Source: Candidatus Zixiibacteriota bacterium (lineage in GTDB: Bacteria > Zixibacteria > MSB-5A5 > DG-27). Taken from it: DNA of 50,155 nt. This document shows positions 32,312 through 41,610 of this stretch, piece after piece. The notes beneath the pieces were generated by a model. The model saw only the letters and a list, made by a program, of their open reading frames with translations, was not told the DNA's origin and made no database searches. The stretch is taken from NCBI GenBank assembly GCA_030605835.1, contig JAUWHO010000051.1, positions 1-50,155 of the forward strand. The letters are read 5' to 3'. Every line of letters begins with the position of its first letter. Position 1 is the stretch's first letter. The translations under genes were made by a program, and so were the position numbers.

Positions 32312-33036
32312 TTATTGACGCCGTGTTCTTTTACGAAAACGTTGGTTTCAAGGAGGGCGTCGATCGATTCCCCGGCATCCGCCCAATGCCCTTCGAGGAT
32401 ACTGTAAGTGAGCTCTTCCCTTTCCAGGTAGAGGTTATTCACATCGGTTATCTCCAGATCCCCCCGAGCTGAAAGGCTCAAGCCTTTGACGAGCTCAAAG
32501 ACCCGATTGTCGTACATATAGACCCCGATGACCGCCAGATCGGATTTCGGCTCTTTCGGTTTTTCCACGATGCGGACAATCCGGCTGTCCTCTATCTCAG
32601 CGATTCCGTATTCGCGCGGGTTTTTGACCCTCTTGAGCAGGATTCGGGCGCCTCTCTCTTGCTTCCCGAAGGCCTCCACTGCGGATTTGATTCCCTTCTC
32701 GATGATGTTATCGCCGAGGATGATGACCATTCTGGAGATGCCAACGAAATTTTCACAAAGCCCCACCGCCTCCGCTATTCCCCCCTCCCTCTCCTGATAA
32801 GTGTAGTTTAAGTGTCTGAGCCCGAACTGGGAACCGTTTCCCAGAAGTTGCAGGAAATCGCCGGCCTTGTTGCCGCCGGTGACCAGCATTATATCGTCGA
32901 TGCCGGCATTCACCAGGGTTTGAATGGGGTAATAGATCATCGGCTTGTCGTAGACCGGCAAGAGGTGTTTGTTTGTGATTTTCGTGAGAGGATGAAGCCT
33001 CGTCCCCAGGCCTCCGGCTAAGACTATTCCTTTCAT
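32299..33036 (-). CDS. Glucose-1-phosphate thymidylyltransferase-like sugar nucleotidyltransferase
   Basis: A 245-residue RmlA-like enzyme that joins a sugar-1-phosphate to an NTP, typically dTDP-glucose synthesis for surface polysaccharide. The N-terminal nucleotide-binding loop GGLGTRLHPLT is at residues 8-18, followed by KHLLPVYDKPMIYYPI, the metal-site region VIILGDNII, EYGIAEI, IVEKPKEPKSDLAV and GHWADAGESID. It is shorter than classic RmlA (about 290), lacking the C-terminal helices. The last residues (GVNKESR) come from a heptamer array at the stop, so the C-terminus may have been altered. It follows rplY by 65 nt. The ATG has GGAG upstream. Confidence 0.9.
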   Translation of the reverse strand: MKGIVLAGGLGTRLHPLTKITNKHLLPVYDKPMIYYPIQTLVNAGIDDIMLVTGGNKAGDFLQLLGNGSQFGLRHLNYTYQEREGGIAEAVGLCENFVGISRMVIILGDNIIEKGIKSAVEAFGKQERGARILLKRVKNPREYGIAEIEDSRIVRIVEKPKEPKSDLAVIGVYMYDNRVFELVKGLSLSARGDLEITDVNNLYLEREELTYSILEGHWADAGESIDALLETNVFVKEHGVNKESR

Positions 33037-33101
33037 ACGAGCTCCAATTGAGAGGTGGGAAGAAGACGACCTCGAACGCGACTGCGATCAAGATTCGTTG
33101 G

Positions 33102-33803
33102 TTACTTTTTCTTCTCTTCTTTAGCCTTGGTCTCTTCCTCCTTTGGAGGCGGTTTCTCCTCTTCCTCCTCCTCCTCCCTCTTTTCAGCGAGCACCTCCGG
33201 CTCCTCTTCGGCTTCCACCACCGGTTCCTCCTCCTTATGAACCGTCGGAGGAATGACGGTGACTACGGTTCTCTGCGGCTCGGTGAGAATCTCCACCTCG
33301 CCTAAGGTAAGATCCCTGACGTGGATGGAATCCCCGATTGCCAGTTCGGTGATGTCCAAATCGATCGCCTCCGGAATGTCAGCGGGGAGGCAGGACACCT
33401 CCACCTCCCGGAGGATATGCTGCAAGATCCCTCCCTGGTTCTTGACGCCGGTGGAGGTTCCCGAAACGTGCACCGGGACTTGAAATTTGATCTTCTCGGT
33501 CATGGAGATGTGTAGAAAGTCAACGTGCAATATCCGGCCGCTCACCGGGTCGAGTTGCACCTCCTTGACCACCGCCTTCTTCAGCGATGGCTTGGCTCCT
33601 GCGACTTCTAAATCGATGATGACGTTCTCCCCCTCCTGGGTTGAAAGGAAGCGATGGATCGCCTTGGCGTCCAATTCCAAAGACAGCGAGGTCTCTTTTA
33701 CTCCATAAACGACCGCAGGCACCAGACCCATTCTGCGAAGTTTATGGGCATAACCTTTTCCGGTGCCCTCCCGGAGTTTGGCTTCAAGTTTTACTGCTTT
33801 CAT
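33102..33803 (-). CDS. rplY: 50S ribosomal protein L25 / general stress protein Ctc with acidic tail
   Basis: A 233-residue L25/CTC-type protein that binds 5S rRNA in the large ribosomal subunit. The N-terminal L25 domain is at about residues 4-95 (KLREGTGKGYAHKLRRMGLVPAVVYG ...). The C-terminal TL5-type beta domain is at about 100-185 (LREVEVSCLPADIPEAIDLDIT). The last 45 residues are a Glu/Lys/Pro low-complexity tail, more extended than usual. It lies 42 nt after prs in the order tRNA-Gln, prs, rplY, which is common in bacteria (often followed by pth, absent here). Confidence 0.94.
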   Translation of the reverse strand: MKAVKLEAKLREGTGKGYAHKLRRMGLVPAVVYGVKETSLSLELDAKAIHRFLSTQEGENVIIDLEVAGAKPSLKKAVVKEVQLDPVSGRILHVDFLHISMTEKIKFQVPVHVSGTSTGVKNQGGILQHILREVEVSCLPADIPEAIDLDITELAIGDSIHVRDLTLGEVEILTEPQRTVVTVIPPTVHKEEEPVVEAEEEPEVLAEKREEEEEEEKPPPKEEETKAKEEKKK

Positions 33804-33845
33804 ATTTCCACTCCTGTTTGAGATCTAAGATTAATCTCTCCTCCC

Positions 33846-34793
33846 CTAAATATCAAAGAGGATCGAGATCGACTCCCCCTCGTGGATGCGACTGATCGCT
33901 TCTCCGAATATGCCCGCAGAGGAGACATACTTAATCTTGTCGGAATGAGGATGGCTTTGAGGGTCGACGGTATCGGTAACGATAAGCTCCTTTATGGGAG
34001 ATTTCTCAATTAGGTCGACGGCCTCTCCGGAGAGGAGCGCATGGGTACAGCAGGCATAAATCTCTAAGGCTCCTTTCTTCCTCAGTTCTGTCGCGGCTTC
34101 TGTCAAGGTGCCTCCGGTGTCGATGATGTCATCCCTGATAATGACGTTTTTTCCCTCAACCTCCCCAATAATGTTCAGCACTTCCGCCTTGTTTGCTTCC
34201 GGCCGCCGTTTGTCGATTATGACCAGGGGAGTTTCTAAGTTCTTGGCGAAAGCTCTGGCCATCTTGATGGAGCCAACATCGGGGCTAACCACCACCGCCT
34301 TGGGGATCTTGAATTTGGAGAAATACTCATTAAAGATCCGAGAGGAGAAGAGGTGGTCGGAGGGTATGTCGAAAAACCCCTGCACCTGGGGTGCGTGCAA
34401 ATCCATATTGACCACCCGGTCGGCTCCGGAGGCCGTTATCAGATTAGCCACCAGCTTGGCGGAGATTGGAACCCGGGGTTGATCTTTGCGGTCCTGGCGG
34501 GCATAACCGTAGTAAGGTATGACCGCGGTTATCCATTTGGCGGAAGCCCGGCGGCAGGCGTCCATCATTAAAAGCAGTTCCATCAGGTTCTCCGCTGGAG
34601 AATTCGTCGATTGGATGATGAAGACGTCCTTGCTCCGGATGTTCTCATTGATCTTTATAGAAATCTCCCCATCGGAGAAACGTTTTGTGTCACAGCCACA
34701 CAGAGGGATCTTCAAGTACTCTGAGATCTTCTGAGCCAGAGGTCGGTTGGCAGAGCCAGTGAGAAGCTTTATCTCATCTTTCAGCTGGGGCAT
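33846..34793 (-). CDS. prs: Ribose-phosphate pyrophosphokinase
   Basis: A 315-residue PRPP synthetase, transferring pyrophosphate from ATP to ribose 5-phosphate for nucleotide, histidine and tryptophan synthesis. Family motifs are KRFSDGEISIKINENIRSKD, ATP-binding YYGYARQDRK, VNMDLHAPQVQGFFDIP, VVSPDVGS and the PRPP loop RDDIIDTGGTL. Full length for a class I bacterial enzyme. It lies 138 nt downstream of tRNA-Gln and 42 nt before rplY, so a joint transcript from the promoter at 35033-35060 is plausible. Confidence 0.97.
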   Translation of the reverse strand: MPQLKDEIKLLTGSANRPLAQKISEYLKIPLCGCDTKRFSDGEISIKINENIRSKDVFIIQSTNSPAENLMELLLMMDACRRASAKWITAVIPYYGYARQDRKDQPRVPISAKLVANLITASGADRVVNMDLHAPQVQGFFDIPSDHLFSSRIFNEYFSKFKIPKAVVVSPDVGSIKMARAFAKNLETPLVIIDKRRPEANKAEVLNIIGEVEGKNVIIRDDIIDTGGTLTEAATELRKKGALEIYACCTHALLSGEAVDLIEKSPIKELIVTDTVDPQSHPHSDKIKYVSSAGIFGEAISRIHEGESISILFDI

Positions 34794-34931
34794 AGCTAAC
34801 CCTCTCCTTCGTCAAAACTCAAGCGGGGTCAATCCATCTTTAAAATTCAAAATCAATCCCTAAGGATTGATCCTTCAAGAAATAGCGGATTCTGGCAATA
34901 TCCTTCTGTAAAAGGCCTAACCTTTGTCCAG

Positions 34932-35003
34932 CTGGGGCGCCAGGATTCGAACCTGGGAATGCGAGCTCCAAAGGCTCGTGTCTTGCCACTTGACGACGCC
35001 CCA
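34932..35003 (-). tRNA. tRNA-Gln (anticodon UUG)
   Basis: 72 nt on the minus strand. The acceptor stem TGGGGCG pairs with CGCCCCA and the discriminator base is G. The anticodon stem CGAGC/GCTCG encloses the loop CTTTGGA, giving anticodon TTG. The T arm is CCAGG-TTCGAAT-CCTGG. The 3' CCA is not encoded and must be added enzymatically. Confidence 0.97.
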
Positions 35004-35032
35004 GAACCACGAAATAACCTTAACCAGGCTGT

Positions 35033-35060
35033 AAAATACTACCCGCCCAAGCGAAGTCAA
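35033..35060 (-). promoter_or_regulatory. Candidate promoter of the tRNA-Gln, prs, rplY unit
   Basis: On the minus strand TTGACT (35060-35055) and TATTTT (35038-35033) are separated by 16 bases. The expected start is about 20 nt before the tRNA. Confidence 0.55.
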
Positions 35061-35074
35061 GCAAAAAAGTGACA

Positions 35075-35423
35075 CCCAGTGGTGGAGGCCACTGGGCTAC
35101 CCCGATGGGAATAAAAATATATTTTGACCAACACCCCCACGAATAGCCGGGGCATTCCTGCCCCGAAGCGGACTAACAACCCGTGGCCCAGGTTGTCTCA
35201 ACCTGGGGTTTCATCGGCCTTCAGGTTTCCAATAAGTTTATCGCTGGGCTAGCCAGCCAGAGGCTGATCCGCCTACGGCGGAAAAGCCCAGCCTATTCAG
35301 AGAGGAACGACATCGAATAATAGCCGGGGCATTCCTGCCCCGAAGCTTGATGTCGGGTTGAGACAACTCGACCTAAAGGTTGATGCGTGGCTTTTTGGGT
35401 ATCGGACGTGGGCGTCCGATACC
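35075..35423. repeat. Hairpin-repeat mosaic between tRNA-Gln and the deacetylase gene
   Basis: In order: CCCAGTGG/CCACTGGG (35075-35096), GAATAG + CCGGGGC/GCCCCG (35147-35166), CCCAGGTTG/CAACCTGGG (35188-35208), the CTGGGCT outer stem with two nested hairpins (35242-35297), a second GAATAG-type copy lacking one base pair (35323-35342), GTCGGGTTG/CAACTCGAC (35352-35372) and GGTATCGGACG/CGTCCGATACC (35398-35423). The rest of 35424-35536 holds no gene or recognised site. Confidence 0.85.
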
Positions 35424-35536
35424 AACGAAGTGATATTGTAGCGGAAACTGCTGACACCATCGTGTGAGACACCGACAATCCATTTGACAAACAGTGTCGG
35501 AGCATTTATAATCTTACCGTTCAGCTTGCAGAGAAC

Positions 35537-36499
<963 letters not shown>

Positions 36500-36515
36500 G
36501 CTAATCCCTCTCAAC

Positions 36516-38378
36516 ATGTCCAAATTGAAACCGCAGTTAAGACCGGGCCTCTTTTTGCCCGGCATAATTTTATCCTTTCTTGCAGGGTCTGCTCTCTCAG
36601 AAGAAGCTCTGAGAGTGGCCTCCTATGACATCGAGGTCCAGCTCCAGCTGGCGGAGAAATCCCTGTCCGCAAGGGAGCATATCCGTTATACGAACCACAG
36701 CGATTATCTCATCGACACTCTCTATTTCAGCCTCTACCCCAACGCCTTTCGTGACGAAAACAGTCTTTTCCTCAGAGGGTATGAGAAACTGAGAAAGAGG
36801 TGTAAGAGGGAGAACAACTGGGCCAGCCTCGACATCAAACGGATTGTTTTGGGAAGTGACCAACTCGATCTGTCGTCGCAGTTGATGCCTCTGTCCGAAC
36901 ATGATATGACGGTGGTGAAATTACCACTGGCACAATCTCTCCGACCCAGGGAAAGTCCAGACATTCATATCGAATTCGATGTCAAGCTCCCGGAGGTCAT
37001 CGACCGTCTTGGATACAGGGGTGACAATTTCATCATCGCCCAATGGTTTCCGAAATTAGGGGTTTTCGAGGGAGGAAGGTGGAAATGCTATCCGTATCAG
37101 CAGAACACCGAACCTTTCGCCGACTTCGGCGATTATCGAGTCAAGATCACCCTGCCTGAGAATTTCGTCGCCGCCGCCTGCGGCTACCTGCAATCCGAAA
37201 GAGACAACGGCGACGGCACCAGGACCTTAGGCTACTACGCTCCCAGCGTGCACGATTTCGCCTGGGCCGCTGACCCGAGCTACGAAATCTTCACCGATAC
37301 GGTCGATCAGATCGAGATTGAGCTATATCTAAAGCCAGACCACACAAACAAGGCTGGTAGAATTCTATCCGCCGCCAAAGAAGCACTTTCCTATTGCAGT
37401 GGCAGATTCGGACGCTACCCCTACAATAAGTTGACCATTGTCGACACCGAGATCGCCGGCAACGGGATGGAACTGCCGACGATGATAACCATAGGCGTCA
37501 GGTATTTCCCTTTCTGCTGGAACCGTTTCGAGCAGGCGGTGGTGGTTCACGAGGTCGTCCATCAGTGGTTTTACGGGATGCTGGCAAGCAATCAGGCCGA
37601 AGAGGCTTGGCTGGATGAGGGCCTGACTACGTTTGTGACCGCGAAGATTTTGGAGCAGATGTTCGGGGAGGGAAATTTTGTTGATTTCTGCGGGCTCCAA
37701 TTTGGCGCCTACCAGATGGATCGTCTGACCTATCTGTGGGAGCCGAGCACCGACCCCATATATCAGCCCGGATGGGAATTCGACAGTGAGTTGAGCTATT
37801 TCGCCAGCACCTACAGTAAAGCTTCTCTGGCGCTGAAGACCCTGGAAGGGCATTTGGGCTCGGAGGTGATGGATTCAGTTCTGGTCATCTACTCCCGGAA
37901 GTTCAGATTTCGACATCCGACCACCTTCGACTTCATCAGCATCGCTGAGGAGGTCAGCGATGAGGATCTATCTTGGTTTTTCGCGCCGGTCCTTTTCGGC
38001 ACCGAGGTCTGTGACTACGCCGTCTCCGAAATCAATAGTGAGAAGCGAGAAGAAAACGAACAACTCGTTTACGACCACAGGATCAAACTGAGACGCCTGG
38101 GGGAGATGATTCTCCCGGTGGAGGTGAAGATCGTTTTTGCCGACGGGCAGGAGATTTTCAAGCAGTGGGACGGTAGCGCGGGACACCACGAAATCGAGCT
38201 GCAAAGCTCCTCCCCCATTGAGGTAGTTGTAATCGACCCCGACAGGAAGAATCACCTGGATGTAAACTTTAACAATAACAGCAAAACCTCTCTGCCCCAG
38301 GCCGACGCCGTCTTTAAGCTCCAGACCCGGATTTTCTTCTGCATCGAGAGCCTGCTCCAATGGGTAACTGCCTTTTAG
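36516..38378 (+). CDS. Exported M1-family metallopeptidase
   Basis: A 620-residue exported gluzincin. A signal peptide (about 10-28, ending AGSALS) precedes an N-terminal beta domain (about 35-245). The thermolysin-like catalytic domain has HEVVHQW at residues 345-351 and the third zinc ligand E368 in WLDEGLTTF (HEXXH-18-E). The GxMEN-type exopeptidase motif appears as GNGMEL, so aminopeptidase specificity may be altered. The C-terminal part is a beta domain (about 505-595). It lies 16 nt after the deacetylase gene. The C-terminus ends in an aromatic-rich stretch and carries no type IX-like tail. Confidence 0.92.
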   Translation: MSKLKPQLRPGLFLPGIILSFLAGSALSEEALRVASYDIEVQLQLAEKSLSAREHIRYTNHSDYLIDTLYFSLYPNAFRDENSLFLRGYEKLRKRCKRENNWASLDIKRIVLGSDQLDLSSQLMPLSEHDMTVVKLPLAQSLRPRESPDIHIEFDVKLPEVIDRLGYRGDNFIIAQWFPKLGVFEGGRWKCYPYQQNTEPFADFGDYRVKITLPENFVAAACGYLQSERDNGDGTRTLGYYAPSVHDFAWAADPSYEIFTDTVDQIEIELYLKPDHTNKAGRILSAAKEALSYCSGRFGRYPYNKLTIVDTEIAGNGMELPTMITIGVRYFPFCWNRFEQAVVVHEVVHQWFYGMLASNQAEEAWLDEGLTTFVTAKILEQMFGEGNFVDFCGLQFGAYQMDRLTYLWEPSTDPIYQPGWEFDSELSYFASTYSKASLALKTLEGHLGSEVMDSVLVIYSRKFRFRHPTTFDFISIAEEVSDEDLSWFFAPVLFGTEVCDYAVSEINSEKREENEQLVYDHRIKLRRLGEMILPVEVKIVFADGQEIFKQWDGSAGHHEIELQSSSPIEVVVIDPDRKNHLDVNFNNNSKTSLPQADAVFKLQTRIFFCIESLLQWVTAF

Positions 38379-38385
38379 TCAACCG

Positions 38386-39321
38386 ATGAAAACAATCGAT
38401 CACTTCCTCAAAGGATTGAAAAACAGTCTGGCCTCCTGGCGATTGGGAATCGTTCTTTTCGTTTTCAAGTTCATCTGCGCCCTCTTCTTGGTGATTCCCT
38501 TAAACGCGCTTCTCTCCGAGAGTTTCGAGCACAATCTTTACGCCAGCAGTTTCCTGACTCGCCTGGATCTGACTCTGATCATAGATTTCATACAGTCAAA
38601 CATCCAGGGGTTGAAGGTCTATCTGGTGTTCTTCCTGTTGACCTTAGTCGCCGCAGTTCTTTTGAACATTTTTCTTTCCGGAGCGATTTTCCGCCTCCTG
38701 TGTGATGGTTTTCGGAGAGGATACTACAGTTTCACTATCGGGCACTTCTTCCGTCTGAGCGGGCGATACCTTTTTCGGCTCTCGCGCCTGTTTCTATATT
38801 CACTGCTTTTCTACATTGTGGTGATAGCGTTTCACCTCGTATTCGCAGAGCTCTCCAAGGCGATCTTCGGAGGCTTCTCCGCCTCCTTCAGATTTGCCTG
38901 GATTTTCGTCCGTCTCGCTATCACTGGCTTTTTAGCGATGTTGGTGGTGATGACTTTCGATTATGCTAAAATCCACGTGGTCTCGGTGAGACACATCAAA
39001 GTGAAAATGACCATAAAGGAGGCAATGATATTCGTCGGCAAAAACTTCGGCGGGGCAGTTCTCTTGTATCTCTTATTGATCTTGGGCCTCGCTGCCACTG
39101 TAGCGATATTCTGGGGACTGGATCGGGGGCTGGGTCTCCTGGGAACCTCCACCATTGTCCTTATACTAACATTCCTTCTGCAGCAGACCTTGAGCGTTGT
39201 CCGTTCCTTCTACCGATTGTTGATTTTCTCCTCTCAGATCTCGTTTTTCGATGATAACAAAAAGGTCCTGCCGAGATTTCAGGAGGAGCAGGAGGAAGAA
39301 GAGTCAGCGGAATCGACATAG
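38386..39321 (+). CDS. Polytopic membrane protein of unknown function
   Basis: A 311-residue integral membrane protein with about six hydrophobic segments (roughly residues 20-42, 80-105, 140-165, 175-200, 225-250 and 255-280) and an acidic C-terminus (EEQEEEESAEST). I do not recognise the family. It lies 7 nt after the M1 gene and 14 nt before the creatininase gene, so it is probably part of the same operon; a transport or membrane-scaffold role is possible but unproven. Confidence 0.75.
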   Translation: MKTIDHFLKGLKNSLASWRLGIVLFVFKFICALFLVIPLNALLSESFEHNLYASSFLTRLDLTLIIDFIQSNIQGLKVYLVFFLLTLVAAVLLNIFLSGAIFRLLCDGFRRGYYSFTIGHFFRLSGRYLFRLSRLFLYSLLFYIVVIAFHLVFAELSKAIFGGFSASFRFAWIFVRLAITGFLAMLVVMTFDYAKIHVVSVRHIKVKMTIKEAMIFVGKNFGGAVLLYLLLILGLAATVAIFWGLDRGLGLLGTSTIVLILTFLLQQTLSVVRSFYRLLIFSSQISFFDDNKKVLPRFQEEQEEEESAEST

Positions 39322-39335
39322 AGAAAGGGTAAGAT

Positions 39336-40073
39336 ATGCCTATATACTGGGACCGATTGAATTGGCAAGAATATAGAGAGTTAGTTCCCAAAAAGATCGA
39401 TACCGTCATCTTGCCGGTGGGGACAATTGAGGCTCACGGGGCCACCAATCTGGCCACCGATGTCGTCATCCCCTTAAAGATCGCCGAAGAGATAGCGGAT
39501 GCGGTGCAGGCCATGATTGCTCCGCCGGTTTACTACGGCGTCACCCGGACGCTCTATCCGTATCCTGGCTCTTTGACGGTGAAGCCGGAGACCTTCGAGG
39601 CTTACCTGACCGAGCTTCTCCACTCCATGGCGGAGCAAGGGATGAAAAAGATCGTGGTCTTGAACGGTCACGGTGGTAATAACGATGAGTTGAAAAACGC
39701 CGCCTTCTCCACCGGGAGGAAGTTTAAGACCAAGGTGGCGGTGATTCACTGGTGGATGATGGATCCAGATCTGGTCAAACAGATTTACAAGACCGAGGGG
39801 GGACATGCCGCCGTGGATGAGACCGCCATGGTGTTGGCCGCAGACGAAACCCTGGTGAAAAAGGAGTTGTATGACGAGAAGATGTCGTATCGGTATCAGG
39901 ATGGTATTTATGTTTATCCAATCCCGGGCACAATAATCATCAATAAAGACGGCACCGGCGGACCGGACTTCGACCCCGAGAAGGCGAAGATCTACCTGGA
40001 CAAAGTCTGCGAGAAGATAAGAGACTTCCTGCTCGATGTCTTCGATATGTGGGAAAAAGGGGGCAAGGGTTAG
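39336..40073 (+). CDS. Creatininase-family amidohydrolase
   Basis: A 245-residue creatininase-superfamily metal hydrolase. Conserved blocks are LPVGTIEAHGATNLATD (metal site), the NGHGGNNDEL turn and GGHAAVDETAM. The family includes creatininase, enzymes of riboflavin/F420 synthesis (ArfB-like) and mycofactocin-associated peptidases; none is indicated by the surroundings. It is the last gene of the deacetylase, M1, membrane-protein and amidohydrolase set. AAAGGG lies before the ATG. Confidence 0.9.
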   Translation: MPIYWDRLNWQEYRELVPKKIDTVILPVGTIEAHGATNLATDVVIPLKIAEEIADAVQAMIAPPVYYGVTRTLYPYPGSLTVKPETFEAYLTELLHSMAEQGMKKIVVLNGHGGNNDELKNAAFSTGRKFKTKVAVIHWWMMDPDLVKQIYKTEGGHAAVDETAMVLAADETLVKKELYDEKMSYRYQDGIYVYPIPGTIIINKDGTGGPDFDPEKAKIYLDKVCEKIRDFLLDVFDMWEKGGKG

Positions 40074-40117
40074 TCCGCTCCGGGGCTCGTATGAGACGCC
40101 CCGTCCGATACCCAAAA

Positions 40118-40390
40118 GGTCACGGATGAGGGCATCCATGACCAACACGCTCTGGGGCTATCTACTACCTACTGTCTACTGTTTCCTGTTTGCTGAAGAA
40201 AATCACATTGGTGCTGTCGGGAGTTTCCTCCCGACAGTTGTTCGTCAGGTGATAACACCTGACGGCACCGGATCCCAGTGGCAGAGGCCACTGGGCTACC
40301 CCCCCGCACGGTGAATAGTCAATAGCAAATGGTAAATAGTCCCCTGCACCCCTATTCCCTATCTCTCATCTCCTGTCCCCTGTCCCCCGA
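40118..40390. repeat. Hairpins and two heptamer arrays between convergent genes
   Basis: GGTCACGGATG/CATCCATGACC (40118-40143), then a five-unit heptamer array (CTACCTA, CTGTCTA type; 40158-40192). CTGTCGGGAG/CTCCCGACAG (40214-40237), CGTCAGGTG/CACCTGACG (40243-40264) and CCCAGTGGC/GCCACTGGG (40274-40295) follow. The last is an eleven-unit heptamer array with one 8-bp slip (40313-40390) that ends 5 nt before the sugar-transferase stop. Confidence 0.87.
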
Positions 40391-40395
40391 AAGGA

Positions 40396-41319
40396 TCACA
40401 TTCCTTTGCCGGTGAGCATCACCACCACCGTTTTTGCGAGGATCTTGAGGTCGAACCAGAGGCTCCAGTTCCTGATGTAGGTGACGTCGAATTTCACCTT
40501 GGAGTCGACATCATCGAGGTTAGCATCGTAGCCCTGCGAGACCTGTGCTAGGCCGGTAATGCCCGGCTTGGTCTGGAGTCTCTTGGAGTAAGAGTCGATC
40601 TCCTTAGCCAGTTTGGTAACAAAGCAAGGTCTCTCCGGACGCGGCCCCACCAGGCTCATATCCCCCTTGAGGACATTGAAGAGTTGCGGCAGCTCATCCA
40701 GCCGGGTCAGGCGGAGGATTTTCCCGACCTTGGTTATGCGGGGGTCATTCTTCGTGGCCCAGATGGGCCCGCAGAATCTTTCAGCGTCCTCCCGCATGGT
40801 GCGGAATTTGTAGATGGTGAAGGGATGACCGTGTGAATCTTCTCTCCGCCGATCGCCGTTCCGTTTCTCAATGGAGAGTACGAAGTTGTATCTTCGCCGG
40901 GCCGCTTTTCTGTTGTTTCTTCCCACCCGCAGTTGCTTGAATATCCCCGGACCCGGGGATTCCAGCTTTATCAAGATCGGCACCATCAGGAAAATCGGCA
41001 GAGCTAAGATCAGGCCGACAATCGCTCCGGCTATGTCGAAAGTCCTCTTCACTGCCAGAGCCATGAGCGTTCCAGAAGTGAGCGATTTGGCTTTGATCCA
41101 GTGAGAAAGCCTCGCCGCGGTTACGTAAGCCATGGTCGAGAGAAGAAAGAGCGGCGAGAAGAGAATCTCCCGACAGAGATACTCATAACCGTTTTCGGGA
41201 GAGGAAACTTTTGGGGGAGTGGACTCGACCGCCTTGCGATCGGGCTGTTTGTCGAGGACCGCGCCCTTGGTTGCGGTCAAGCGCGTAGCCCGGTGTCTGG
41301 AAGTTACCCTCGTCGCCAT
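40396..41319 (-). CDS. Bacterial sugar transferase (undecaprenyl-phosphate sugar phosphotransferase type)
   Basis: A 307-residue polyprenyl-phosphate sugar-1-phosphate transferase that starts repeat-unit assembly at the inner membrane. The catalytic domain (about 105-307) has a re-entrant membrane helix ([20 protein letters not shown]), [49 protein letters not shown] and LVGPRPERP. The usual four or five N-terminal membrane helices are missing, replaced by a short charged segment and one hydrophobic stretch (about 62-80). The ATG at 41319 has AGAGGA six bases upstream, preferred over an in-frame TTG at 41358. It is the last gene of the exopolysaccharide set. Confidence 0.92.
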   Translation of the reverse strand: MATRVTSRHRATRLTATKGAVLDKQPDRKAVESTPPKVSSPENGYEYLCREILFSPLFLLSTMAYVTAARLSHWIKAKSLTSGTLMALAVKRTFDIAGAIVGLILALPIFLMVPILIKLESPGPGIFKQLRVGRNNRKAARRRYNFVLSIEKRNGDRRREDSHGHPFTIYKFRTMREDAERFCGPIWATKNDPRITKVGKILRLTRLDELPQLFNVLKGDMSLVGPRPERPCFVTKLAKEIDSYSKRLQTKPGITGLAQVSQGYDANLDDVDSKVKFDVTYIRNWSLWFDLKILAKTVVVMLTGKGM

Positions 41320-41610
41320 GGAATTCCTCTCGCTTCTTAAATCCGCATTCCCCTCCAATCCGCAGTCGCAAAAACTCTGCCGACGACCGGATTTCGCCCG
41401 ACGCCTGAAGGGGAGCGGAAATAGACGACAAGGGGCAGAAAACAGAGCGTTTATGCCCGCCCGGTTGTGGCTTCAAGATGGCACTATCAAAGCCTCTGCA
41501 CCGCGCTACACAACTATGCAGAGAGATGCTTGTTTGGGTGTATGAATGTTGAACTGCGAAGGTCTCTCTTTTAGGGCGAGGCTAACCCCCGGAAGAGATC
41601 GCAAGCAGGC
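41320..41610. other. Spacer between BY-kinase and sugar-transferase genes
   Basis: About 290 nt with no supported gene and none of the repeats seen elsewhere. It is long for an intra-operon gap, so the sugar transferase may have its own promoter, which I could not identify with confidence. Confidence 0.4.
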
